From Methanosphaera sp. ISO3-F5 (lineage in GTDB: Archaea > Methanobacteriota > Methanobacteria > Methanobacteriales > Methanobacteriaceae), in contig NZ_CP118753.2 in assembly GCF_034480035.2 (NCBI RefSeq), forward strand, positions 1,397,426 through 1,461,425: a stretch of 64,000 nucleotides of DNA. The letters are read 5' to 3'. Shown one piece after another: positions 23,142-31,830 of the stretch. The first letter of the stretch is position 1. Each line of letters starts with the position of its first letter. The translations under genes and the position numbers were made by a program. Under the pieces are notes generated by a model. It saw nothing but the letters and a program-made list of their open reading frames with translations, made no database searches and was not told the DNA's origin.

Positions 23142-24024
23142 AATTTTAATCTTTTGTAAAAGATTATTGTTATGTTGATAATAATTATTTTTTTGTGTTA
23201 ATTATCACCAATTGTTTTTTTGTATAACATTTTTTTTCTGTTTTTATCTGTTTGTGTGGGTGTTTTTGTATTTTTTTATCCAGTTTTTATTGAGTTTTTG
23301 ATTGTTCAGCGTTTTTGTTTTTTTTTCTTTGTTAATTCGAGTTTTTTTCTTTGTTGAAAACTGATTTTTATTTGTTGGTTTATATTAATATCTTTTTTTG
23401 AGTTTTGTTAGTTTTTTGTTTATTTTTTGGAGTTATGTTATACTTTTTTTATATTGTTTTAGATGTTCTTAGCTTTTTTTATATAAACTTTGAACACTGT
23501 ATAATTAATTAGGAATTAATTACGGTTAGTTTATATGTATTTTCTATTATTTAAATGTTTTTTATTATTCTGTTTGTTTTTTTGTAATATTTTTTTGATT
23601 TGATGTTGTTTTTGTTTTGGTTTTGTTTTGGTTTTGTTGTTTTATTCGTTATTTTGTGTTTTTGAGTTTTTTTGTTTTTATTGTTTATATTATTTTTATT
23701 GTTGTTATACAGTGTTTTGTTTTGTTTTTGTTTGTTGTACATTGAGTAGTTTATTTGTTTTGTGGAATGATTTGTTTTTAGTATTTCCTTTTTTCGGTTG
23801 ATATTTTTGTGTATTATTTTGTCAGGATGTTTTATGTATTTTCATATTTTCATATTCAGTATTTTGATAATTTAATAAGTATTAGGAAATTATTGTTTTT
23901 TGCTTGTTACCTGTATATCATGTTAATATTTTTCCAAGTTTTTCATGGGTTTTGTTTTTGGAAGTAATTTTAATGAGTATCAGATACAATATAATATTAT
24001 ATTAAAATTATTTGGGTGATTATA
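23142..24024. promoter_or_regulatory. Long T-rich upstream region between the adhesin and radical SAM genes
   Basis: About 880 bp with no convincing gene; the plus strand is strongly T/G-rich. Next to the adhesin start a perfect 8-bp inverted repeat with a 2-nt loop (AATCTTTT gt AAAAGATT, 23148-23165) would fold just before the start codon. A good TATA-like element on the minus strand (TTTATATAAA, about 23478-23487) would imply a leader of roughly 300 nt for the adhesin mRNA; other TATA-like runs are present, so the promoter is not fixed. On the plus side an AT-only run at about 23989-24004 could be the TATA box of the radical SAM gene. Confidence 0.35.
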
Positions 24025-24903
24025 TTGCATTATACGGGAACTTTATACAGGAATCCTTATTAGCCTCCTTCTCCATTGCTGGAGATTACGCAGGGCTGTA
24101 CACATAATAAGTGTAAATTCTGTAATATGTACTCTGGGATTACTTTCAGGCCTTCTCCGATTGAATGGATTAGAGAAGATTTGATGGAGATTGCATCAGT
24201 TTATCCTGAAACTAGTCGGTTGCAGTTGGTTGGTGCTGATCCTTTTTGTCTGGATTTTAATAGGTTGAATAATATTTGTGACCTTGTCCATGAGTATTTG
24301 CCTCATGTTGAGATTATGACTATGGCTGCTCGTGTGGATAATATGCGCAATAAGTCTGTTGAACAGTTAGAAATTCTTAAGGATAAGGGTATGAGTGAAG
24401 TTAATATTGGTGTTGAGAGTGGTGATGACAATACATTAAAAAGAATAAATAAGGGCTATAAATCTAAGGACATTTTAGAGCAGTGCGGTAAATTGGATGA
24501 TGCTGGTATCAGTTATTGGTTAACTTTTCTTAATGGTGCTGGTGGTAGAAGTCTCTCGTATGATCATGCCTCTAATAGTGCTGAGATTTTCAGCCAGCTA
24601 CATCCTATTGTTGTTGGTACTGGTGGACTTGTACTCTTTGAGGGTACTGTTCTTAGAAGTGAGTTTGATGCTGGTCTTTTTGATATGTGTAGTGAGCGGG
24701 AGTTGATGGAGGAGTTGTTGTTGTTTGTTGAGAACCTTGACTTTGATGGTCGTTTCATCACTCATCATACCAGTAGTATGAATCTTAACACATTTAATTA
24801 TAAAGAAGATAAAAAGAGAATAGTTGAATCTTTACGTCCGGGTATTGAAAACCTTGATATGAATGTTTTAACAGATATTAGAAATAATAAAATAGGATTA
24901 TGA
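24025..24903 (+). CDS. Radical SAM protein with an in-frame amber codon near the N terminus
   Basis: Radical SAM enzyme of the Elp3/YgiQ-like group; substrate unknown. The cluster motif is C-T-H-N-K-C-K-F-C (C-x4-C-x2-C), followed by G-A-D-P-F and N-I-G-V-E-S-G-D-D signatures typical of the family. GGTGAT at 24015-24020, 4 nt before TTG 24025, marks the likely start. That frame gives 12 codons (M-H-Y-T-G-T-L-Y-R-N-P-Y), then TAG at 24061-24063, then P-P-S-P-L-L-E-I-T-Q-G-C without any shift. Relatives usually read Y-x-x-P-Y-E-A at this point, so the TAG sits where a Glu codon (GAG) is expected. Without readthrough the only nearby start is TTG 24076, which has no ribosome site and would give 275 aa. 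The stop TGA directly abuts the next ATG, so the two genes are co-transcribed. Confidence 0.8.
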
Positions 24904-24915
24904 ATGGGAGTGTTA

Positions 24916-25455
24916 ATGTTTATGAAGATTGTTGCTTTGATGGGTAGTCCGCGTAAGAATTCAAATACTGATGTTTTGGTTGATGAGATGATACGTGGAG
25001 CCGAGGAGAATGGTCATATTGTTACCAAGTATTGTATTGGTGACTTAGTGGTTAGTCCTTGTAGGGCTTGTGGTACTTGTATAAGTGGTCGTGACTGTGT
25101 TTTGGATGATGATGGCCTGCGTGTTACTCATGAGATTGCTGAATCTGATGCATTGGTTCTTGCTACGCCTATTTATTTTGGTCAGATGACTGGTGCATTG
25201 AAGGTTCTTGTGGACAGGTTCTTTGGTATTACTAATAATCCGTTTATTAACTTGGATGGTAAGGTTGCATTGATTTTCACTCATCTTGGTCCTAGGGGTT
25301 ATTATGATAGTTATATTGATTTAACGGTTGTTCAGCCTTTTCGTATGAATATGCATTATGATTTATTGGATATTGTGGATGTTGGAGATTTGGGTAATGT
25401 TTATAATCAGCCAGATAAGTTGGTTGAAGCATATAATGTTGGTAAAAAGTTTTAG
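24916..25455 (+). CDS. NADPH-dependent FMN reductase / iron-sulfur flavoprotein
   Basis: Flavodoxin-fold redox protein. The N terminus K-I-V-A-L-M-G-S-P-R-K-N-S-N-T is the FMN phosphate-binding loop. The cysteine cluster C-R-A-C-G-T-C, followed by a further Cys six residues on (I-S-G-R-D-C), matches the [4Fe-4S]-type iron-sulfur flavoproteins common in methanogens, which pass electrons from ferredoxin to small acceptors. A-T-P-I-Y-F-G-Q-M-T-G-A-L-K is the second FMN-binding signature. The frame is open from ATG 24904, right behind the radical SAM stop, but GGGAG at 24906-24910 points to ATG 24916 (or 24922, which fits family N termini best). Probably an operon with the genes on either side. 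Confidence 0.85.
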   Translation: MFMKIVALMGSPRKNSNTDVLVDEMIRGAEENGHIVTKYCIGDLVVSPCRACGTCISGRDCVLDDDGLRVTHEIAESDALVLATPIYFGQMTGALKVLVDRFFGITNNPFINLDGKVALIFTHLGPRGYYDSYIDLTVVQPFRMNMHYDLLDIVDVGDLGNVYNQPDKLVEAYNVGKKF

Positions 25456-25486
25456 TATAATTAGAGTATATGGAGATTGTTTTTGT

Positions 25487-25870
25487 ATGAATAATTGGAA
25501 TTTTGATAAATTAGAAGAGATGACAAGGTCACAGAATGAGTTTACAAAGACCAGACTTGATTATGTGAAATTAGCAGAATTGTATGAGGATATAGTTGTG
25601 AAAACATACTGTAATGGTGATGTTGTTCCTCTTGCTTTTAAGGATGTTGAAGTTACATATGAGGGTAAGGTTGAAGATGATATAATATTGCCTAGCATTG
25701 ATGATGAGACTAGGGAGTCTATTGATGTTAAGGAACAGGAACGTCATGTTATGCATATTAAGCATTTTTCTCGTAGCATTTCTCATCAGTCATGGTTTGA
25801 TTTCTTGGATGATGAAGTGAAAAGTTTTATAGAAAAGTATCCTGAGTATGAAGAGGTTATACTGGAATAA
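25487..25870 (+). CDS. Hypothetical acidic protein, 127 aa
   Basis: Not recognised. The start was moved to ATG 25487 because GGAGAT (25472-25477) lies 9 nt upstream; the frame is open further upstream only because it shadows the previous gene. The product starts M-N-N-W-N-F-D-K-L-E-E-M, is soluble and acidic, and shows no membrane segment or cysteine cluster. It sits 31 bp after the flavoprotein gene on the same strand, so it is probably the last gene of that operon. Confidence 0.65.
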   Translation: MNNWNFDKLEEMTRSQNEFTKTRLDYVKLAELYEDIVVKTYCNGDVVPLAFKDVEVTYEGKVEDDIILPSIDDETRESIDVKEQERHVMHIKHFSRSISHQSWFDFLDDEVKSFIEKYPEYEEVILE

Positions 25871-25885
25871 TTTAACCCCTTATAC

Positions 25886-25938
25886 CCCCTAAAAACATTT
25901 TTTTAGAAGTCTAAAAATTTTTTTAGGGAGTATCCCTA
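25886..25938 (+). terminator. Nested palindromes ending the radical SAM operon
   Basis: An outer inverted repeat (CCCTAAAAA 25887-25895 / TTTTTAGGG 25919-25927) encloses further T-rich/A-rich arms. It is followed by a small perfect hairpin TAGGGA-gta-TCCCTA (25924-25938) and then a T-rich run. The position, 16-68 bp after the last stop of the plus-strand operon, suits a terminator. The two stems share TAGGG, so they are mutually exclusive. The remaining stretch to 26165 shows no gene. Confidence 0.5.
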
Positions 25939-26165
25939 CACTTTTTTCTTATTTTATGATTTTAATTATTGTTATTAGAAATAATCTTTTACCATTTAAT
26001 TTAAAAGAACTTACATTTTTCTGGGGTGTTGATGAAATTCCCTATTGAATTTTAATATGAAATTGTATAAGATCATTAACCTAAACTATTGTTTAAAATA
26101 ATTAAAACAGAATCTTACACTTATAAAATGCGCATATTAGTACTTTTAAGTATGTGAATCATCCA

Positions 26166-26348
26166 TTATATGGTTATGGCTTTTTTTGGACAAATGTTTG
26201 CACATTCTCCACAGTCAACACAGACGCTTCCTATGATTATCATGTCATTTACATTTCTGATTATTTTTAATGGACAGATTTCTATACATTTTGCTTTTTC
26301 TGGACAGTTATTTGTATTTTCACATTTTTTTCTATCTATTTTGGCCAT
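26166..26348 (-). CDS. Small 2[4Fe-4S] ferredoxin
   Basis: A 60-residue bacterial-type ferredoxin, a cytoplasmic electron carrier. The second cluster motif is canonical: C43-V-D-C46-G-E-C49-A-N-I-C53-P. The first is stretched, with cysteines at 9, 15, 21 and 25 (C-x5-C-x5-C-x3-C-P) instead of C-x2-C-x2-C-x3-C-P; such spread-out first motifs are seen in some methanogen ferredoxins. AAGGTGT (26356-26362) lies 7 nt before the ATG. It is a single gene 47 bp downstream of the MATE gene on the same strand, so it may be on the same transcript. The redox partner cannot be told from context. Confidence 0.85.
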   Translation of the reverse strand: MAKIDRKKCENTNNCPEKAKCIEICPLKIIRNVNDMIIIGSVCVDCGECANICPKKAITI

Positions 26349-26395
26349 AAATATTACACCTTAAATTTTATATATAAAAAAAAGTTTGGAATAGT

Positions 26396-27778
26396 TTATT
26401 CGTCTATTCCATGATAATTGTTTCTTAAACGTCTTAGGTATACATTTGCCCATATGAAGCTTATGATTCCTCCCAGGAATCCTCCTAGTACTACTCCGTA
26501 GTAGATTCCTTGTTCTCCCCATCCGAATAGTACTCCGAATACGTATGAGAACACTACTTCTAGTAGTAATGCTCGTATGAATGTTAGTATGAGTGATGTG
26601 AATCCTTTTCCTACTCCCTGGAACATCATTGCTGATACCATTCCTAGGCATACTGCATATATGAATATTATCATTATCTGTATTAGTTGTGCTATTCTTG
26701 GTGCTAGGCTTGCACTTGATGAGTATGCGAATACCATACTGATTTGTGGTGCAAAGAAGTAGAATACTATTGCCATGATTGTACTTACTATTAGTCCTAG
26801 TTTTAGTGTGTAGAAGAAGGAGTCTTGTAGTTTCTGGTAGTTTCTTGCTCCGTAGCTTGCTCCTGCTACTGTTAGGAGTGCTGTTCCGAATCCCATGAGT
26901 GGTATCATTGATAGTTGTATGAGTCTCATTCCTGCGGTATATGTTGCTACTGCTATTGTTCCTGATACTAGTACTAGGAAGTAGTTTTCTATTATTCCTA
27001 GTGCACTGAATATTAGGTTTTCTGCTGTTGATGGTATTGCTACGTTTAGTATTCCCCATGTTATGCTGTTTTCATAGTGGAAGTTTTTGAATTCTAGGTT
27101 GAGGAATGTGTCTTTTTTTATGTGCATCCAGTATAGGAGTACTAGGCAGCTTATGAATCCGGATAGTACTGTTGCCCATGCTGCTCCCATTATTCCAAAT
27201 CCTAGTATGTATATGAATATTGGGTCTAGTACTATGTTGAATATGGCTGTTATTGCCATTACATACATTGCTCTTTTTACGTCACCTTCTGATCTTAGTA
27301 TTGCGGTTCCTACGTTGCTGTAGATGAATATGATCATGAATGTGAATACTATTCCACCGTAATCTAGTGCTTGTTGTGTTGCTGTGCCTGCTCCCATTAT
27401 TTGTAGTAGTGATGGTAGTATGAAGTACATTACTACTGATCCGAGTATGGATATTATTACTGTTAGTACTAGGCTGTGTAGTGCGGTGTTGTTTGCTTCT
27501 GGTATGTTTTTTGCTCCGACGAATCGTGCTATCATACTGTTTGCTCCTGCTCCTATTCCGTTTCCTAGTCCTACTAGTATCATGAATAGTGGTGTGATGA
27601 ATCCTATTGCTGCTAGTGCGTCGCTTCCTAGTCCGGCTACCCATATGCTGTCTGCTAGGTTGTATGCCATTATTAGGAACATGCTGACCATCATTGGCCA
27701 TGCTAGTTTTTTTATTGCGACTTTGTAGTCGCCTGTTAGTAGTTCTATGTTACTGTTTTTTCCCTTATTTTCTTGCAT
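26396..27778 (-). CDS. MATE family multidrug/cation efflux transporter
   Basis: Integral membrane antiporter of the MATE family, 460 aa, the usual length, with about 12 hydrophobic segments. The first half has the typical W-P-M-M-V-S...D-S-I-W-V-A-G-L-G-S-D-A-L-A-A-I-G run and G-N-G-I-G-A-G-A-N-S-M-I-A-R, and the second half repeats the pattern. Expected to export drugs or other toxic cations at the expense of Na+ or H+; the substrate is unknown. The ATG follows the stop of the marR gene without a gap (TAA-ATG), with GGGGGAT just upstream, so the two are translationally linked and the MarR protein is the likely regulator. Confidence 0.9.
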   Translation of the reverse strand: MQENKGKNSNIELLTGDYKVAIKKLAWPMMVSMFLIMAYNLADSIWVAGLGSDALAAIGFITPLFMILVGLGNGIGAGANSMIARFVGAKNIPEANNTALHSLVLTVIISILGSVVMYFILPSLLQIMGAGTATQQALDYGGIVFTFMIIFIYSNVGTAILRSEGDVKRAMYVMAITAIFNIVLDPIFIYILGFGIMGAAWATVLSGFISCLVLLYWMHIKKDTFLNLEFKNFHYENSITWGILNVAIPSTAENLIFSALGIIENYFLVLVSGTIAVATYTAGMRLIQLSMIPLMGFGTALLTVAGASYGARNYQKLQDSFFYTLKLGLIVSTIMAIVFYFFAPQISMVFAYSSSASLAPRIAQLIQIMIIFIYAVCLGMVSAMMFQGVGKGFTSLILTFIRALLLEVVFSYVFGVLFGWGEQGIYYGVVLGGFLGGIISFIWANVYLRRLRNNYHGIDE

Positions 27779-28237
27779 TTAATCCCCCAATATTTTATTG
27801 TTATATTCTTTTGAATTATCTATTATTTCTAGGAATATTTTTATTAGTTCTTGGCGTGTTATTGTTGTGTTTTTCATTATTTCTTCTTCACGCTGTATTC
27901 CTTTGTCTCTTATTTTTGTTGTGAATTTTCTTCCTTTTGGTGTTAGGCTTATCTTGTTTTGTCTTCTGTTTTCATTATCTTCTTTTCTTGTTACGTATCC
28001 TTGGTCTTCTAGTTTTCGTATGTTTCTTGTTAGTAGTCCGTTGTCTATTTTTAGGTCGTTTGCTATGTCTTTTTGGTATATGTATTCGTGGTTGAGTAGT
28101 TTTAGTAGTACTGGTATTTGTTGTATTGTTATTTCTTGGTCTTTGAGGTAGTGTTTGTAGTATTGGTGTTGTGATTTTAGAAATATTGTGAAAAGGAATG
28201 ATAGTGATATGTTTTCTTCGTCTATTGGACATTTCAT
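27779..28237 (-). CDS. MarR family transcriptional regulator
   Basis: Winged-helix repressor, about 152 aa. The core matches MarR: the helix-turn-helix Y-Q-K-D-I-A-N-D-L-K-I-D-N-G-L-L-T-R-N-I-R-K-L-E-D, then the wing V-T-R-K-E-D-N-E-N-R-R-Q-N-K-I-S-L-T-P-K-G. The frame stays open up to 28321, but ATG 28237 has an AGGT ribosome site close upstream and gives the normal MarR length. It forms an operon with the MATE gene and probably controls it and itself. The palindromes at 28379-28471 are candidate binding sites. Confidence 0.88.
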   Translation of the reverse strand: MKCPIDEENISLSFLFTIFLKSQHQYYKHYLKDQEITIQQIPVLLKLLNHEYIYQKDIANDLKIDNGLLTRNIRKLEDQGYVTRKEDNENRRQNKISLTPKGRKFTTKIRDKGIQREEEIMKNTTITRQELIKIFLEIIDNSKEYNNKILGD

Positions 28238-28378
28238 TGTTTTTACCTGTACGTATTTTGTTTTTTGTAATACATTATAATTTATCAATGTTTGACTATT
28301 TATAATTATTGATAAAGTCAAAAATTAAAATTGACAATAATTTAAAAATACAAAAAATAGTATAGAGTAAACTATTTA

Positions 28379-28471
28379 ATTATTCGTAATTTCGGAACAA
28401 TAAACATATGAAATTATTCGCTATTATAGAATAATAATTAGGTTATATTGTTCGTTATTTTAGAATGATGG
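28379..28471. promoter_or_regulatory. Three 25-bp imperfect palindromes at an exact 34-bp period
   Basis: Three related sites start at 28379, 28413 and 28447. Each has arms ATTATTC / GAATAAT or close variants around a 9-bp AT-rich centre; the middle copy has perfect 7-bp arms. The spacers are 9 bp of unrelated sequence. They lie 142-234 bp upstream of the marR start, in the gap between marR (-) and the metal ATPase operon (+). They look like an operator array for a dimeric regulator; which gene they serve is not shown. Confidence 0.55.
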
Positions 28472-28578
28472 TAGGTTTTTGTATTATGGTTTTTTTCTTG
28501 TGTTTTTTAAGTTTGTTTTGATTGATTTTCTATTGTTTTTTATTGTTTTTTGGGTTATGTTTATATAGTGTGTTTTTT

Positions 28579-28622
28579 AAACTATATAATATACCCATAG
28601 GGGTATAGGTATAACAACCTAT
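28579..28622 (+). promoter_or_regulatory. TATA box with two overlapping CsoR-like inverted repeats
   Basis: A TATA-like run (ACTATATAATATA) is followed by two perfect 6-bp inverted repeats: ATACCC-atag-GGGTAT (28591-28606) and, sharing two bases, ATAGGT-ataaca-ACCTAT (28605-28622). AT-flanked CCC/GGG dyads of the first kind are typical operators of CsoR/RcnR-family metal sensors. Their place near the expected transcription start, upstream of a P1B ATPase operon, fits metal-responsive repression. Between here and 29072 I see no gene, only two AAGGAGT motifs without proper starts. A second TATA-like box (ATTTAAATATAATA, 28967-28980) lies closer to the first gene. Confidence 0.45.
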
Positions 28623-29071
28623 GAAAATATTACCCCTCACAAACAAGGAATGTTTATAAGGAGTAACAAAAACCAACAAATATAAGGAGTAAAATTAGAC
28701 TACAAAATAATTCTCAGAAAAAATGGAATACAATTAAAAAAATAACAATATTTAAAAGAACAATGAACTTTTAAAAAACAAAATGCAAATATTAAAAATA
28801 CTTAAAACAAAGTGTTTAATGAAAACAAGTATCAACAATAACTGAATTTCTAAAAGAAGAAATTATAAAAAAGTAAAAAACAATAGCACTAAGTAATAAA
28901 TAATGTATACCTAAATATTTTTTAGTTATACTTAAAAAAAAGTTCATATCGCCTAAAAAAAGGCACATTTAAATATAATAATCATTAGAAAATTATATAT
29001 CCAAGAATAAAATTTTAAAAATTCTGAGATTAAAAAAAAAATACAATAAAATAATATATAAGGTGATAAAT

Positions 29072-29413
29072 ATGGTATTCAATAGAAACGGCGAAGGAAA
29101 CGGAATAGGACAAACAGCAAGAGACTTCTTCGGAAGCACAAAAGTAAAATACTTCATAGCAGGAGCAGTATGTGCATACGCAGCAAAAAAAATCTGTGAA
29201 ACCGAAGCAGCACACGACTTTGCAGTAAACCTCACAGCAGGAGCACTCGACATAAAAGACTCCGTAGAAGAAAGCATAGAAAACATCAGAGAAGACGCAG
29301 AAGACATCCACACAGAAGCACAAGAAAAACAACAAATCGAAATCTTCGGCCCAGAAGACCTAGAAGACGAAGACGAAGAAGACTTAGAAGACGAAGATGA
29401 AGATAAAGAATAA
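29072..29413 (+). CDS. Small membrane accessory protein of the P1B ATPase (DUF1490/DUF6110-like)
   Basis: 113-residue protein. Residues about 25-45 (K-Y-F-I-A-G-A-V-C-A-Y-A-A-K-K-I) form one short membrane segment. A helical stretch A-L-D-I-K-D-S-V-E-E-S-I-E-N-I-R-E-D-A-E-D-I follows, then a tail made almost only of Asp and Glu. This layout matches small proteins coded next to heavy-metal P-type ATPases (DUF1490 in mycobacteria, DUF6110 elsewhere; family name from memory). The acidic tail could bind cations (inference). AGGTGAT at 29061-29067, 4 nt before ATG 29072, sets the start. It lies 55 bp upstream of the ATPase gene, so the two probably form one operon. Confidence 0.7.
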   Translation: MVFNRNGEGNGIGQTARDFFGSTKVKYFIAGAVCAYAAKKICETEAAHDFAVNLTAGALDIKDSVEESIENIREDAEDIHTEAQEKQQIEIFGPEDLEDEDEEDLEDEDEDKE

Positions 29414-29468
29414 ACACACCTGACCACCCAAATTATTTTTTACACAAAAAAATAGTGGAATTACGAAC

Positions 29469-31589
29469 ATGAAATTTAAAATAGTTTATGATAAAAACAA
29501 TATCCTACGTGTTCGTGCAGGAAAAAACGCATTCACACAAAAACAAGGATATGGAATAGCTAGACTACTAACTAGCAAAAAAGGAATCAAAACTGTTAAA
29601 GTTTCATCAGTCAATGGAAGTATTTACATAGAATACACAACCAAAAAAGTGAAAATTCTAAAATACTTAGCAAACCTTAAAAAAAGTGACTTATTCGAAG
29701 CCGAACCAACACAAGAAGAAATATCCCGTGAAACAGATGGTCGTTACATAAACAAAATACTTAAAAAAATTGCAACAAGATACCTGGCCAAAATGCTACT
29801 ACCACTACCATTACAAGTAGCAAAAATAGTATATGAAGGCTTACCATACATGGCAGCAGGACTGGACAGCCTCATACACCTAAGACTAGATGTAGACCTA
29901 CTTGATGCAACAAGCATATTCGTAACACTATCACAGGGAATGTTTGGACCAGCAGGATCAATCGTATTCCTCCTCGGATTATCAGAAATCCTAGAAGACT
30001 ACACAATAGAAAAAACCAAACACTCACTAGAAAACAGTTTAATGCTAAACATTAACAAAGTATGGATAAAAACAGAAAACGGCGAAGAAGTACAAATACC
30101 ATTCACAGACCTAAGAGAAGGTAACAGTGTAGTGGTAAGAACAGGTACAATCATCCCGGCAGACGGTACAATCATCGAAGGCGAAGCTGCAATAAACGAA
30201 GCAACAATGACTGGAGAATCATTAGCAGTACATAAATCAGAAGGTAAAAAAGTATACGCAGGTACAATCGTAGAAGAAGGAACAATTGTAATACGCGTTG
30301 ATGAACTGAATGAAAAAACAAGAATCAACCAAATTATTGATTTAATCGAAAGTTCAGATAAGGCAAAAGCTGGAATACAGAGTAAGGCAGAAAAACTTGC
30401 AGATTCAATTGTACCATGGAACTTTGCAGTAACAGGACTAACCTACCTCCTCACAGGAAGTACAATAAAAGCAATAGCCGCACTGACAGTAGACTATTCA
30501 TGTGCAATAAAACTTGCTACACCAATCTCAATCATCTCAGCAATGCGTGAAGCATCAGAAAGAGAAATTGTAGTAAAAGGTGGAAGATACCTGGAAGCAT
30601 ACGCAACTGCAGACACAATCATATTCGACAAAACAGGAACATTAACCAAGTCAAGCCCACACGTGGCAAAAACCGTGTCACTAGGAGTACTATCAGATGA
30701 TGAAGTACTAAGAGAAGCAGCATGTCTAGAGGAACACTTCCCACACAGTGTGGCAACAGCAATAGTTAACAAAGCCAAAGAACTAGGACTAAACCACGGA
30801 GAAGAACTACACTCCGAAGTAGAATATGTTGTAGCCCATGGTATAGCAACAACACTAGTCGGTAAAAGAGCAGTTCTTGGTAGCAGACACTTCGTAATAG
30901 AAGATGAAGGAGTGGAAATATCAGAGGAACATCAAGCAATCATCAAGGAAAACGCTGATAAATATTCAATAATTTACTATGCAATTGATGGAAATCTTGA
31001 AGGAATAATCTGTATAGATGATCCACCAAGAGATGAAGCAAAAGAAGTGCTTGATAAGCTCAGAGAACTTGGCATTAATGACATTATCATGCTCACAGGT
31101 GATTCTGAAAATGCTGCTCATACCACTGCAGAACTGTTAGGAATTGATAATTACAGGTCACAGGTATTACCAGAGGATAAGGCTTCCATCGTGGAAGAAA
31201 TTAAGGCTTCAGGTAAGAAAGTTATAATGGTTGGAGACGGTATTAATGATTCACCTGCATTATCAGCTGCTGATGTGAGTGTTGCTATGAAAGATTCATC
31301 AGATCTTGCAAGGGAAGTTGCAGATATTACTTTGCTCAGACCAACATTACATGACCTTGTAACGACACGTTTATTAAGTCAGCAAATGCTGGATATAATC
31401 CAGAGAAACTATAAGTTAATTGTTGTGTTCAACACTTTATTCATGGGTCTTGGATTAACTGGTGTTATTACTCCTTCATTAACATCTGTATTCCATAATG
31501 GTAGTACAATGTTAATTGGTTTAGATAGTGCTAGGTCTTCAAATTATGAACATGTGGACACTTTTGAAACCATAGATGTAGAAGTTTAG
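29469..31589 (+). CDS. Heavy-metal translocating P1B-type ATPase
   Basis: ATP-driven metal pump of the plasma membrane, 706 aa. All main P-type motifs are visible: TGES (248-251) in the actuator domain, the phosphorylation site DKTGT (387-391), and GDGIND (589-594). The transmembrane metal site reads S344-C-A-I-K instead of Cys-Pro-Cys, and the usual His-Pro of the nucleotide domain reads F-P-H-S. The first 75 residues resemble a degenerate HMA domain without the Cys-x-x-Cys pair. The altered site makes simple Cu or Zn/Cd specificity doubtful; relatives with this layout pair with a DUF1490/DUF6110 protein, as here. The metal is unknown. The start ATG has only a weak GTGG upstream. Confidence 0.88.
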   Translation: MKFKIVYDKNNILRVRAGKNAFTQKQGYGIARLLTSKKGIKTVKVSSVNGSIYIEYTTKKVKILKYLANLKKSDLFEAEPTQEEISRETDGRYINKILKKIATRYLAKMLLPLPLQVAKIVYEGLPYMAAGLDSLIHLRLDVDLLDATSIFVTLSQGMFGPAGSIVFLLGLSEILEDYTIEKTKHSLENSLMLNINKVWIKTENGEEVQIPFTDLREGNSVVVRTGTIIPADGTIIEGEAAINEATMTGESLAVHKSEGKKVYAGTIVEEGTIVIRVDELNEKTRINQIIDLIESSDKAKAGIQSKAEKLADSIVPWNFAVTGLTYLLTGSTIKAIAALTVDYSCAIKLATPISIISAMREASEREIVVKGGRYLEAYATADTIIFDKTGTLTKSSPHVAKTVSLGVLSDDEVLREAACLEEHFPHSVATAIVNKAKELGLNHGEELHSEVEYVVAHGIATTLVGKRAVLGSRHFVIEDEGVEISEEHQAIIKENADKYSIIYYAIDGNLEGIICIDDPPRDEAKEVLDKLRELGINDIIMLTGDSENAAHTTAELLGIDNYRSQVLPEDKASIVEEIKASGKKVIMVGDGINDSPALSAADVSVAMKDSSDLAREVADITLLRPTLHDLVTTRLLSQQMLDIIQRNYKLIVVFNTLFMGLGLTGVITPSLTSVFHNGSTMLIGLDSARSSNYEHVDTFETIDVEV

Positions 31590-31830
31590 GTACTTCTACT
31601 GTAATCTTTTTTTTCTAAAACAATTTTTTTATTTTAAATTTATGTATAAATCAGCATTTTATAATATTATTACTCACCACATATACATATAATAATTCAT
31701 TATTTTTACTAAATAAAAAGTTAATACTTTAAATTAAAATAAGCATCAATAAAATAGATAGTGAATACAAAAACAATATGATAAAATAATAGAATTTTAT
31801 AAAAAAAATAGTGTTAAAAAAGGATGGTAA

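Noticed and set aside
23551-23742. 63-residue Asn/Lys-rich open frame on the minus strand
   Set aside because: Low-complexity translation of a T-rich stretch, no ribosome site and no family likeness; more likely part of the upstream region of the adhesin gene.
24061-24063. TAG read as pyrrolysine
   Set aside because: No pyl gene or methylamine methyltransferase is in the window and the position is a plain Glu site in relatives; a point mutation is simpler.
28640-28900. Possible small genes behind two AAGGAGT motifs in the ATPase leader
   Set aside because: No ATG, GTG or TTG follows at a useful distance, and the frames end after a few codons.
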